A DNA stretch of 64,000 nucleotides from the NCBI GenBank assembly GCA_002099365.1, contig MSED01000015.1:2604001-2668000 (forward strand), read 5' to 3'. The notes below the pieces were generated by a model, which saw nothing but the letters and a program-made list of their open reading frames with translations, did not search any database and had not been told where the DNA came from. The translations under genes and the position numbers were made by a program. Within the stretch, counting starts at the first letter, position 1; each line of letters begins with the position of its first letter. This DNA comes from Phialophora verrucosa (lineage: Eukaryota; Ascomycota; Eurotiomycetes; Chaetothyriales; Herpotrichiellaceae). This document shows, in pieces, positions 1-10,899 of the stretch.

Positions 1-741
1 ATCAAGGCGTTCGTGCGGAAAGACAGTATACCCTGTGGGGTAATGGTTACGCTGGGCCTGCTCCCGGAGCAAGACGCACCTGAGTGGTCGAGCGAAGGCG
101 ATAACCGGAATGAGAGTGCCGAACGAGGGCGGCTCCACCATCAAAAGTTCATGGCTCGGTTGGCTGCTGAACGGTTGGAGGCCACTATGCCGCCCGAGCA
201 AGCGAGGATACACCGCACAAACAGGCAGGCGAAAGAAATGCAAGAACTTCACAATGAGATGGTGGCAAGTACAACGGCCAGACGCGAGCGGGAAGAGCGG
301 ATGGTCAGGGACGCGATTGCCAGTCCAAGGATGAACATTAAAAAGGTGGCGGAGACATGTTTGGTATGGCTCATTGAGCAGGGTGAGGTAGGGAGAGAAT
401 GGACTGTAGAGCAAGTTGCAGAGGCCGTCCTCTACCTGATTGTCGTCGACCTGCAAAGCCACCAAAAACAGGCTGAAGAAGACCAGATTGAGGATCCGGG
501 GGATGCCATGAGGATTGTCCGGATATTGGACGAATGGATGTCTTGGGCGACGGCAGGAGGAATGAAAAAGCAACAATACCAAATGCTCGAGGGCCAGAAG
601 GACAAGGTAGCATTCTGCATGGCTGTCTCGCTCGTCGCAGTGATTGCCGAGTCTCTGAACTCGAGCAACGCCGGCATGGGGAAAGTTGGGCTCGATATGC
701 TGGAATGTCTCCGGTTGTGGAGGAAGGTGAGGCTGGGGTGA
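1..741 (+). CDS. Hypothetical protein, probably 3' part of a gene entering from the left edge
   Basis: The frame is open from the first base of the window to a TGA at 739-741, and no ATG lies near the edge (the first usable start is a GTG at 13), so the true start or upstream exons probably lie outside. About 245 residues are visible. They are charged and predicted helical, with a Glu/Arg-rich stretch around residues 45-105 that could be a coiled coil and a more hydrophobic C-terminal part. I recognise no domain. No signal peptide or membrane segment is visible. The gene runs in the same direction as the methionine aminopeptidase gene that starts about 235 bp downstream. It could also be an intron-containing gene whose last exon only is seen here. 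Confidence 0.45.
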   Translation: MKAFVRKDSIPCGVMVTLGLLPEQDAPEWSSEGDNRNESAERGRLHHQKFMARLAAERLEATMPPEQARIHRTNRQAKEMQELHNEMVASTTARREREERMVRDAIASPRMNIKKVAETCLVWLIEQGEVGREWTVEQVAEAVLYLIVVDLQSHQKQAEEDQIEDPGDAMRIVRILDEWMSWATAGGMKKQQYQMLEGQKDKVAFCMAVSLVAVIAESLNSSNAGMGKVGLDMLECLRLWRKVRLG

Positions 742-976
742 TGAACTGGATGCAAACGACACTCGTCTTGTGCTGCAGACGCAATGATATAGCACTCTAT
801 GACCGTACCGCCGTGTTCTGTTTTCCTGTCTGCCTCTTCGATCGAGCAGGGGTCTTAAAGATGATTAGTAATCGCTGGGCGCCTGGCGAGCGGGGTGCTT
901 GCTTAAACCACGCCGCTTCACTCGCAACAACATCCTTCGGAACTTGATCGTTGCTCTATTCATCGTCAATGTCGAC

Positions 977-2711
<1,735 letters not shown>

Positions 2712-3665
2712 ATGGTACCCAGGGTATTCGTGTTTCTGGGTTTGCCTTCCTTGGCCAGTGTTCAGCAGTCCTTTTCTCCTACCGGACCCCTTGGTGCTGG
2801 TTTTTGTCCCCGCGGGTTTTCCCAGCACCGTCACGCGAATGCGAAGGGGACGTCGTCCTTATTTAGTTACTGTGTTTCGGATCCGATGGCGAATGAGAGC
2901 ACGTGCTCCCGCTGAGAAACAAACATGTACTCACTCCGGCACTGGGTCCTTCCTCTCGTCTGTGCAATTCATCCCGCAGATCCTCGAATGTCCCGTCCTG
3001 TAACGGGCGGGGCTGCGTCCGGGAAAACCCCCTTCCCGTTGACAGGGTGTTTCGGGTCCTACATCCCACATCACGGACGAGCACTCGTTGTGTCTGCATG
3101 TCATGGCCTAGCCGCGGCTACGTACTGTTAGCTTGATCCACGCGATCGGCAATTCCATGCACACAGTGCATGCAGTAGTATATGCGGTACACAGAGAGAA
3201 CGCCCTCAATAAACCTACCCAGACTACATACCCCGTACTACGTAGTGAGTGAAGGAGTGCATAGCAAAGCAGCCACCCATACGGAGGGAGTCCTCGGTAC
3301 AGTAAGTTGATACGTGGGGGACACCCTCTATGCCCAAGTAAGTACGCGAGTTATTACGACGAACCGAGACAGCGCGGTCTGAACTTCAAGCGTACTTTGT
3401 GTGGGAATGATACACTCACTGCACTCTCACGGCGTCTTATGCACAGTATTCGCACAAACATAATTGCATATCCATAGGAATAATTATTTTTTGGGCCAAA
3501 AAAATAAATAACAAAAGAGCGTGTCATCGCACACACAAAGGTCGCTCGCGCAAAACATATTCCAGAGAACAGTTTGTGTGCACGCATCATGAGATGATAT
3601 CTTCCCCACGAAAAAACAAACCAGATGTTGGAAAAGATCCGAAAGAAAAAAAGATCATCATTTAG
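2712..3665. other. Intergenic, no gene seen
   Basis: About 950 bp between MAP2 and tRNA-Gly. Only short chance frames occur on either strand. The part from 3440 to 3660 is AT-richer, with A-runs. The run nearest the tRNA (3646-3652) serves as its Pol III terminator. Confidence 0.5.
3646..3652 (-). terminator. Pol III terminator of tRNA-Gly
   Basis: Seven T in a row on the minus strand, 14 nt past the 3' end of tRNA-Gly(GCC). This is the usual fungal RNA polymerase III stop signal. Confidence 0.8.
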
Positions 3666-3736
3666 TGCATCAGCCGTGAATCGAACACGGGGCCCATCGA
3701 TGGCAACGATGGATTTTACCACTAAACCACTGATGC
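3666..3736 (-). tRNA. tRNA-Gly (anticodon GCC)
   Basis: A 71-nt intronless cloverleaf. The acceptor stem GCATCAG pairs with CTGATGC, with discriminator A. The anticodon stem CATCG/CGATG encloses the loop TTGCCAT with anticodon GCC. The T-loop is TTCGATT, inside a good B box (GTTCGATTC). The A box lies in TGGTTTAGTGG. A T7 terminator follows on the minus strand. It stands alone, about 580 bp downstream of the monooxygenase gene's 3' end. Confidence 0.95.
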
Positions 3737-4317
3737 GCAAATCAGGGAGATGGAATTCTCTGTGCTGATTGTTGGGATGAATTTCGGACACAAAATACAT
3801 GTCACTAATTTTAAAATGGGCTGGGCTGTTAAGCTTAGTGGTCCTTACTTACAGTTCTTACTTAGCGGTGGGTCCCTACTGCGGTATTGACCAAGGCTTA
3901 AGCAGGGGCAAGGGCACCCAAGGCATTAACCCGGCACGCCCGGTCAACACTTTCGCGGATACTGTAATTGTACTCCGTACTATCTTACTCGGTACTGCAT
4001 GTATCTTTCTCTGATTATCCTATCGCTGGTGCGGCTTTTCTGAGTGCTTGTGAGTACGTGCGTGCGCCCAACTACAATAAGGGCAAAACATTCAGGCTTT
4101 GCTTCTGCTTCCGCCGTGGACATTTTGTCTACATAATCCCACCGAATGGGGACCATGGGAAACGTTTATCTCCGTATATACAATGCGAGTGTGCGCGCCG
4201 GAATGTTCCTATAAGATACAGTCTCCACAACGCTAGAATCGGAAGCAACCTCGAGAGAGCTGCTGAAAGGTGTCTTCAAACACAAGGGAAGAGAACTGCT
4301 AGCTAGCTAGCTGCTCG
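3737..4317. other. Intergenic, no gene seen
   Basis: About 580 bp between tRNA-Gly and the 3' end of the monooxygenase gene. Short overlapping frames only. A tiny (CTAG)n-like run occurs near 4299-4311. It probably holds the 3' UTR of the monooxygenase gene. Confidence 0.4.
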
Positions 4318-6262
4318 TTATGATCGCCCAAGAACCTTCTTCAAAACTGCCCCTAGCTTTTCCTCACAGTCATCCCGCAGACTCATCGACCTCCAAGCGA
4401 TGAATCGATCGGGTCTAACGAGGATGCATCCATCTTCTTCGATTTCTCGCTTGAGTTCCCTGCCACGAGTCGTGTTAGCACGGGGTTTTCCGATGCACAG
4501 TGCGGCAGAGAGAGAGACTTACCAATCGCGATAGACATCAACCCACTCTTGTCCCCAGCCGATGACATGTGTGCTGATCTCGAGCCCAAGTTCCTTGCCG
4601 AGCTTTTCCGCGGCCTCGATCCATCTGTCACCACCAATGCCGGTAATCAGCGAGAACTTGCCATGACCAGCGAGATCAATTGTTGAGACGTGGTCCTTGA
4701 CTGGCATGGTCTTGTTCAACCACGCGTGTGGCAGCCGGTGGCCCGGGTAGGTGCTGGCTTTGTGGTGTAGGATCGGGTCCTCCGGCCATTCAGGTTTCGG
4801 GGTGCCGGCCTTGATCTCATCGTCCAGGTACACTGCCGTCGAGTCGTATCTGTGGTTCATCTCCACGCCGATGCCGTGGAATTCGTGACTGGTGCCCTCG
4901 ATGGCTGCGTTGACCCGTTTTCTCCGCTCTCGAGCCTCGGGCGACACTGACTTCAGGCTGTTGAAGATCTTCATCCTCTTCTCCACCGTCTCTTCCATCA
5001 GACCCATCTCTCTCCACACGGGGGCGTGGTCCCGGATACCCTGGTTCGCCCGGGTGATGACGCCCAGACCGACAGGTTGTCGTTCGTGGCTGAAGGTCTC
5101 GAGGATAGACGGAGAAGCCAGCCCCTGTTGGACATACTTGATCTTCCATGCCAGGTTGAATGCATCCTGCACACAGGTGTTCGATCCGAGACCATTGAAG
5201 GGCGGATGTCTGTGCACGGCGTCTCCCAGACAGAAAATGTTGCCTTCGGAGTAGTATTCGGCGACAATCTCGTTGATGTACCACTTTGAGACATCGAGGA
5301 TCTCCAGTGGAATGTCGTCTCGGCCGACGATTTCTTTACATCTCTGCAGGTATTGCTCATGAGTGGGCTCCTTGAATTCAGTGCCGGGCTTGGGGAAGAG
5401 AATAAACATCCACCTGTGGACGGTGATTAGTGATGTATTCCTCTTTCGGACGCGGCAGTTGTCAAACTTACTCGTTCCACGGCTTCACCATCCTGATCAG
5501 ACCACTCCAGGCAAAATCGGGATATTCCCGTTCAGGTTGGAATACCCAGTGTAGATTACCTTTCCTGGCTTCAACGTAATCGCTCAGATCCACCTTGACC
5601 AAGACGTTGAGGGCCAGACCTTGACCCGGCTTCTTGATCAGAGGGATCTTCAATTCACGGATGACTTGACTCCTTGCGCCGTCGCATCCGAACAGATACT
5701 GTGAGCGAATGAAGTATTCGGTCTGAGTCAGCTCATCGCGCACTCGGCTGAGGATCTTGCCATCGTCTTCCTTCTTGAAGTCGACGATGCTGGTGCGAAA
5801 CCTGACGTCCCACCCCTGGGCGGACGCTCTTTGCACCAGAATGGGCTCGAATATCGTCTGAGGGAGGTCGACATGATGGCAAGGAGTGGCTGCTTCGTAC
5901 TCTCCGTGACGCTTCGGGTCATTGCCCCAAGAATAGATGCGGCCATATTCCTCCCCGGTCATGTCATGGCACCAGCGGGTGTGGACCATGCAGTCGCCCT
6001 CTACCGCCTGGCTCAGACATGTCTGTTCTAGGTCGATGTCTCTGAGACATTCAAAGGCGGCCGGGTTGGTGATATGTGCTCTGGGCGTTTGAGATGTGGT
6101 CGGAGCTGCAGAGATCATGATGCCCGTCATGGAGTAGGGTGGATGTGAGAGAAAGCATGCCAGCGAGCCACCTGCTGGCCCGGCCCCGACAATGAGGAAC
6201 GGCGTTTCAACAATCTTCGACTTGATTTCCGGAACGCCATTGGCAACCACGGAGCCCGACAT
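4318..6262 (-). CDS. FAD-dependent aromatic monooxygenase, TfdB / phenol 2-monooxygenase type (three exons)
   Basis: Class A flavoprotein hydroxylase, expected to hydroxylate an aromatic ring using NAD(P)H and O2. Exons on the minus strand are 6262-5472, 5413-4523 and 4459-4318, giving 607 aa. Both introns (5414-5471 and 4460-4522) are GTAAGT...CAG with CTAAT/CTAAC branch sites. Visible motifs are the FAD Rossmann GAGPAG (residues 26-31), the DG motif GCDGARS (192-198) and the GD motif CLGDAVHRHPP (325-335) that binds the flavin ribityl chain. The short last exon restores the C-terminal DGCILVRPDRFIAW segment typical of the 2,4-dichlorophenol/phenol hydroxylase branch. There is no signal peptide, so it is probably cytosolic or peroxisomal. 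A TATA-like site lies about 110 bp upstream. The exact substrate cannot be told from sequence. Confidence 0.92.
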
Positions 6263-6369
6263 ATTGACAACCGTGACGAGATATGGACTGAAAGTGCTCG
6301 GAGGATGAGACGAAGGCAGAAGATATGAACTTTGAAAGAAAATTCTGATGTTGCCATCGTCTTATTGTG

Positions 6370-6383
6370 GATATATAATATAC
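6370..6383 (-). promoter_or_regulatory. TATA-like element upstream of the FAD monooxygenase
   Basis: The minus strand reads TATATTATATATCC, about 107-120 bp before the ATG at 6262. Position and composition fit a core promoter TATA box. No regulator site was recognised. Confidence 0.45.
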
Positions 6384-7016
6384 CCGTTCGATCAGTTCAC
6401 GAAATGCCCTCGGGAAAACCCCCTTCCCCGGATCCACAGCACTGCACGGGGCGGGAGGTGGGGGGAGTCTGGTGGCCACGGTCGGCCAATAGTCGTACTG
6501 CTGCATGGTTTTCGGCGAGACTTGGGCTTTCCCTTGGCCGTCTCCGAGACTTAGCGAGGCAGGGTGATGCATGCCTGGGGTGTTTGCCGTCGTGGTTCAG
6601 CCTCCGGCAGCGGGTCGGGAAGGGGTCGAGGGAGCCCATCTGCTGAAACAGGATCACATCAGATGGTGCTCGCAAAGGCTATCGTAATCAATCCAGACTG
6701 GATTCCAAGTGGGCAGTTTAGATACCACCTCTGTCTGTGCCGGTCGAGGTTGGCGGAAATGAACAGATTCCGAGTCCGTCCTCACCGAATCCTCCCGCCG
6801 GGAATTGAATGACATCACCTGCTCTTGACTCTCACCTCACGATAACCTCAGAAGCTCAATTCCGCTCCATCTCTTACCAGCGTGTCGATTTTGACACCTG
6901 CTTTGCCGCCAGTTGCTCCATAGCAAGTCATTGGAGTTCGTACGCTCGGTCAGACACAGTCGCCCTGCTGAGTCTCATTTCCGTCGCTCTCGTTCACCAC
7001 CCGCACCATCACGACC
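6384..7016. other. Divergent promoter region between monooxygenase and FUN14 genes
   Basis: About 630 bp of shared upstream DNA. From about 6800 to 7016 the plus strand is pyrimidine-rich, as is common for ascomycete 5' UTRs, and would be the leader of the FUN14 gene. Frames here overlap each other in several phases and look like chance. Confidence 0.4.
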
Positions 7017-7556
7017 ATGATTCTTCGACCTCTCGCACGCTCCTGCTCCTCTTTCCCTTCGATTGCCCGATCAATCCCAGCTCCGATATCTCGGACAGCC
7101 TTGAAGCGCCCTGTACTCGTCGCTTTCGGCCTCACCGCTTCGCTCCCTTTCATCCAGCCCTCCTCCCTCATCCGCCTCGACTCATCACCCGCCTCCCCTC
7201 CAGCTGCAGAGTTCAGCAGCACGCCTTACTCGCATTCCCGCAACGCTAAGACCCCACTCACAAGAGACGGCAAGTCCATCAACCCCGCTGCCGTCAAGCA
7301 GATAAGTCTCGGCTCCATCTTAGGTTTGGGTGCCGGACTGGTTGTCTCCGCCTTCTCGACAAGCCTAACATTATTGATTGGATTGGGCATTGTGGCATGG
7401 CAACTGGCCGCGCGAAGAGGATATAACTTGATCCCGGTGGATCGACTGCAGAGATATTTCACGAACATCAATTTGCGAAGCGCCATCAATGACAACCTGG
7501 CTTTCAAGATCAGCTTTGGCTTGATGTTTGCACTTTCCGCATTTGGTGAGTTTTGA
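7017..7556 (+). CDS. FUN14-domain mitochondrial membrane protein
   Basis: Single-exon, 179 aa. The first 35 or so residues are rich in Arg, Ser and Pro and lack acids, which fits a mitochondrial targeting sequence. From about residue 92 the protein matches the FUN14 family as I know it: a Gln-Ile-Ser-Leu-Gly-Ser start, a Gly-rich hydrophobic segment (GLGAGLVVSAFSTSLTLLIG), a second hydrophobic stretch (GIVAWQLAARRGYNLIP), and a last hydrophobic segment near the C-terminus (FKISFGLMFALSAFG). FUN14 proteins sit in the mitochondrial outer membrane; the animal member FUNDC1 is a mitophagy receptor, but I see no LC3-interacting motif I would trust here. The ATG at 7017 follows an ACC context and gives the presequence. 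Confidence 0.8.
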   Translation: MILRPLARSCSSFPSIARSIPAPISRTALKRPVLVAFGLTASLPFIQPSSLIRLDSSPASPPAAEFSSTPYSHSRNAKTPLTRDGKSINPAAVKQISLGSILGLGAGLVVSAFSTSLTLLIGLGIVAWQLAARRGYNLIPVDRLQRYFTNINLRSAINDNLAFKISFGLMFALSAFGEF

Positions 7557-8741
7557 GGTCAGCCATGGAGAAAAAAGACAAGTAAACACTGCTCCGAGCG
7601 CACGTTGTGGTTTCATGGCAACTGCAGCATACTTTCTTACGGTCTATCTACACTGCTCGTGTGAACCCGCAACCATACCACAAACGTACCTCATACAACC
7701 AGCTTTACTGCTGCAACAAGACACCATCGTGCGATTCACCCAGACCATGCCGCTTTTAACCCACTATGAGGCCTCCTTCATACATTCACAATCTGCTCCC
7801 ACCTTGGGTACAAGAAGAGGATCTAACTTGGCGGCGCGCCAGCCGATGTCTCTCTTACGGCTTCGACTACTTTTTTGTACTCCTCATTCGACCCCCCCTT
7901 CGGAGGCATAGAGCAATTCATAATGCTATGGATCAATCAGTTGATGCGGTGGGACACAGCTCCTGGGAGCGGGGAAGCCTTGAGGCTACCATGTTTTCTA
8001 GGTGTTGAACGGAACACACAATGACACACTCGAGTGCACCCCCCAGACGCCTCTGTGACGGCATGTCCTACACCATTGTCACCGCCTTGCGTAAACCTAT
8101 CCTGATAACTCAGCCTTGCCTGGCCTCATCATTCGATGATCTTTCACAGGACCTTCCAGGGTTATGAGGCGGACTGGGTTGTGATCTGAACGGCACAACG
8201 AAGGACCAAGAGACGACTGTACATAAGACCAGACAGACAAGTCAGCCCTCTTTGGAAGCCTTCTTTTGCAAACCACTCGAACTGGGCACAGTGGATCCGC
8301 CTCCCCAGAGATGAATCTATTCTACGCCGCATGTCCTGGATACATTGATATATCTAGCACCGCCGATCAAATCATCTGTCATCTCAGCTGGTAGTTCGCC
8401 ACCGAAAAGAATTCACGCATGGCGTGGCTTCCTAGAAGGTTGCACGGACAGCAACGTTGTTCCTGGATATAAGAGTACTAATGAATCATCGGCCATTGTG
8501 AAGTTTTCCTGCTGATATCTGAAGAGTGCTCCAAAAGACACGATCAAACATCCGTTGCTACAGCACGACACGTAGCGTGATAGCTGGTGCTCGTAAAGCA
8601 AGTACCGAAAGTAAAGAACCCTTCCCTCATTTATGCTCCTGGCCGGAACCTCGGCTTAATCTTCGTGGCTTGGATGCGGGCAGCGCGGTCACGAAGGGGC
8701 CTGTACCCCGTACTCGTACTCACAGGTGGGAAAAAAAGATC
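7557..8741. other. Intergenic, no gene seen
   Basis: About 1.2 kb between the FUN14 gene and tRNA-Pro. Frames are short and mutually overlapping. No domain, hairpin terminator or repeat stands out. Confidence 0.4.
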
Positions 8742-8747
8742 AAAAAA
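8742..8747 (-). terminator. Pol III terminator of tRNA-Pro
   Basis: Six T in a row on the minus strand, a few bases after the tRNA 3' end at 8752. A second T7 run follows at about 8731-8737. This implies the unusual tRNA gene is transcribed by RNA polymerase III in the normal way. Confidence 0.8.
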
Positions 8748-8751
8748 TCTG

Positions 8752-8896
8752 GGCGCAATCCAGGGTTCGAACCTGGGGCCTCTCGCATTTATGCTTAGAG
8801 TAAGCCCTACTGTGCGGTTGTTAGTTGTTGCTCAAGTCGAGATGGAGATTCGAAGGGACACATACAGCGAGAATCATACCACTAGACCAATTGCGC
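8752..8896 (-). tRNA. tRNA-Pro (AGG) with a 17-nt tRNA intron plus a 56-nt spliceosomal-type intron in the anticodon loop
   Basis: The ends form a clear tRNA-Pro: acceptor GCGCAAT/ATTGCGC, discriminator C, A box TGGTCTAGTGG, D arm like other fungal tRNA-Pro, anticodon stem CTCGC/GCGAG, T arm CCAGG-TTCGAAC-CCTGG with a perfect B box. Between the two halves of the anticodon stem lie 80 nt instead of 7. Minus-strand bases 8865 to 8810 are an insert starting GTATGT, holding ACTAAC, and ending CACAG: a textbook ascomycete spliceosomal intron, placed between positions 32 and 33. After it come T33, anticodon AGG and G37, then a 17-nt canonical tRNA intron (8804-8788), then T38. Removing both leaves 72 nt with loop TTAGGGT. 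Without removing the 56-nt insert, position 33 is G and no Pro anticodon is present. The identity is well supported; the splicing of the insert is inference. Confidence 0.88.
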
Positions 8897-8934
8897 CTGA
8901 AAGCCGTGTAAAGTCGGTGTTGTTGTATTTGGGT

Positions 8935-9060
8935 TGACTTTTCGGCTAATAAATCTATATACCTAATAAATAAACTATAACCCTTTTTACGCTTAACTAT
9001 ATTCTACCTAGCGTTAGAATAACTAATTACAGGTTACTAATATCTAAGCCTAATATATCT
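8935..9060. repeat. AT-rich, TA-rich patch (possible RIP-affected sequence)
   Basis: Just upstream of tRNA-Pro on its strand. The patch is strongly AT-biased with many TpA steps and few CpG, unlike the flanks. It extends more weakly to about 9300 across the last exon of the next gene. In Pezizomycotina such islands often mark old repeats changed by repeat-induced point mutation, but no element is recognisable. Confidence 0.4.
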
Positions 9061-9597
9061 TGTGCTTGTGTGAGTGTTTATCGTCGCTTTTCCTACTTCT
9101 TCCTTTTTATAGCTCGGCGGGAGTACGGACGCTAGATGTTCTAACCTTGCTCTTATATTTCGCCATTTTAGCTTCTTCTCATATAGAAGGGTATCCTCTG
9201 TCAATAGTACTTCTCCCTTTCCTAATCTTTGACTGATACCTTCCATAATATATCTCAGCGGGGACGGAAAAGTATCGATAGACAGCCTAGTATCTCAGTA
9301 AGTAGCCGCGAGTATATAGGTCTAGTGTTCTTACACAGGAGTCCGAAAATCTTGGATGACTTGCCTCGCGAAGGGCCAGGCGCGATCAGTGTCGATCATC
9401 CTGAGGAACTTGCTGGCCATCTCCATCTCCATCTCCGTTGGTCCATCCCGGCCTGCCTGTCTGGGCGGATCTGACTTGAGGTATCTTATATAGTCCACGA
9501 CGAGAACGACGAACAAGGCTCTACCTCTTTCGGTGTTGAGGTCATCGTATTGTGACAGTTCTGTTATTCGTCCGGCGTCAAACTTTGGGGTCGCCAT
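9037..9597 (-). CDS. Hypothetical 170-aa protein, two exons; one copy of a local gene duplication
   Basis: Exon 1 is 9597-9335 and exon 2 is 9286-9037. The intron (9287-9334, 48 nt) has donor GTAAGA, a CTTACTGA-like branch site and acceptor ACTAG, and joins in phase. The start MATPKFDAGRITELSQYDD was chosen because the upstream extension of the same frame only reads through minisatellite. The protein is charged with an acidic Glu-Met run (EMEMEMASKF) and a Lys/Arg/Glu-rich C-terminus; no domain recognised. Exon 2 is AT-rich, and a related sequence at 10900-11150 differs largely by G-to-A and C-to-T changes, which suggests RIP-like divergence. It may be a fragment of a larger family or of an old mobile element. 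Confidence 0.45.
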
Positions 9598-9685
9598 GTT
9601 CTCCGCTCTGTCAGCAAAATCTCTAGGGATCAACACCATTAGACTTACACCGTCGAATCGCGGAACGGGACCGTAAAGATGGCGT

Positions 9686-9853
9686 GAGAACACTAGGTCG
9701 CGACTTGAGAACACTAGGTAGCGACTTGAGAACACTAGGTAGCGACTTGAGAACACTAGGTAGCGACTTGAGAACACTAGGTAGCGACTTGAGAACACTA
9801 GGTAGCGACTTGAGAACACTAGGTAGCGACTTGAGAACACTAGGTAGCGACTT
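9686..9853 (+). repeat. 21-bp minisatellite, eight head-to-tail copies
   Basis: Eight units of GAGAACACTAGGTAGCGACTT without spacers. The first unit has TCGCG instead of TAGCG; the others are identical as read. Because 21 is a multiple of three and the unit has no stop in several phases, long artificial frames arise on both strands. It lies about 90 bp upstream of the ATG of the small gene at 9037-9597, so it could sit in its promoter or leader. Confidence 0.95.
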
Positions 9854-10058
9854 GAGGCTGCGACCCGTCTTCTTTTCTAGATACGATCGCGTAGGGTGAA
9901 CATCGTGTACCACTGATGAGAGGCACCGGAATTTCAGCCAGTATGACTAACGGCGCCACACAGCCCACGTCCCCCCTAGACATCTAGTGTTCCTCGATTG
10001 ATTTGTCCACCACCACTGGAGCCGTCACCCTTGAACTTGCGGCGCCACCGTACCACCG

Positions 10059-10164
10059 CGGACGGACCAGAGACGCAATCACGACCTGTCACACCTCGTC
10101 ACCGCTCTCCCCGGACGGACCAGAGACGCAATCACGACCTGTCACACCTCGTCACCGCTCTCTC
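10059..10164 (+). repeat. 53-bp direct tandem duplication (two copies)
   Basis: The block beginning CGGACGGACCAGAGACGC (10059-10111) is repeated at 10112-10164 with near identity, the copies differing only at their ends. It lies at the 3' end of the hypothetical frame on the minus strand. Confidence 0.85.
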
Positions 10165-10824
10165 CACCCTCACCTGGCACCTCTGGAGTCTTCTCTTGCT
10201 TGGTCACCGCCGCACGGGACGCTGCGAGTAACCTCCCCACCAATATACCATACGTCGTGACACATTCCTCTCCGATGGATGGCCCGTCTCTGTACAAGGC
10301 GTCCAGCGCACGCAGGATTCCTCGGCCACCCGACCGATACGAGCCCACGTCGACCTCTCTCCTTTCCAGACACATCTTTGCGGCCAGTCCCTTCCCTGCT
10401 GGCGCCTGAACTGTCTCTTACAGAGTGCGTGCATGTGTTGCGAGCGGAAGACGTAAGGTTGTGGACCGAGGTACACCATGACCGGCGCGCCGCTCAGACC
10501 GTCGAGCTGAGGCCTCTCCAGTTGGTTGTCTTGAATTTCCACGTCGAAGGGCAGTACGGGGATTACATCGTCGACCCATCCGTATACACTGGCTAAGCGG
10601 TGCAAACGCCCTTCGGGCTTCAGCAACCGCCACTCGACCCGTTCTGCTTCGGTCCACTCGTGCGGCAAGTAGAACAACGCCGGAACCGATTTCCAGGCCT
10701 TGTACGAGTGGAAGTTTTCCGTCTCGCCCCTCGTTTTGGCCCACCTCGGTGGAAGGTGGAAAATAAAGACGCCTAGCGTCGAGATGACTCTTCTGGTCCC
10801 AGACTGCGCGTTACATACCACCAA
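10142..10824 (-). pseudogene. Hypothetical open frame, probably broken or mis-joined
   Basis: A frame from 10824 encodes a protein-like stretch (for example residues around SYKAWKSVPALFYLPHEW, YGWVDDVIPVLPFDVE and DGLSGAPVMVYLGPQ). Near 10420 it loses this character, while another minus-strand frame, 10375-10142, takes it up. Between them a GTAAGA donor and CAG acceptor lie only 26 nt apart, too close for a normal intron, so a frameshift is likely, or an exon structure I could not resolve. No domain recognised. It lies between the two copies of the duplicated small gene and next to minisatellites, in keeping with a decaying region. Confidence 0.35.
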
Positions 10825-10899
10825 AATCTATGTAAGTTCAATATCAGTTGTGCCAGCGCAAACGGGGCTGCCACCTCGTTTCTCTTGGCCTGCCCTTGC

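Noticed and set aside
8788..8867. One long canonical tRNA intron in tRNA-Pro
   Set aside because: A canonical intron must follow position 37, after T33 and the anticodon. Reading straight on from the 5' half gives G at 33 and TAT at 34-36 in a clear Pro body; only removing the GTATGT...CACAG piece first restores T33-AGG-G37.
9686..9853. CRISPR-like array
   Set aside because: Units abut directly with no unique spacers, and the genome is eukaryotic; it is a minisatellite.
9623..9913. Long frames through the 21-bp repeats on both strands
   Set aside because: A 21-bp unit without stops opens frames in several phases automatically; the peptides are pure heptad repeats with no other support.
10405..10430. 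26-nt intron to join the two hypothetical frames near 10.4 kb
   Set aside because: GTAAGA and CAG borders are present but 26 nt is far below the 42-nt minimum seen elsewhere in this window; a frameshift or unresolved structure is more likely.
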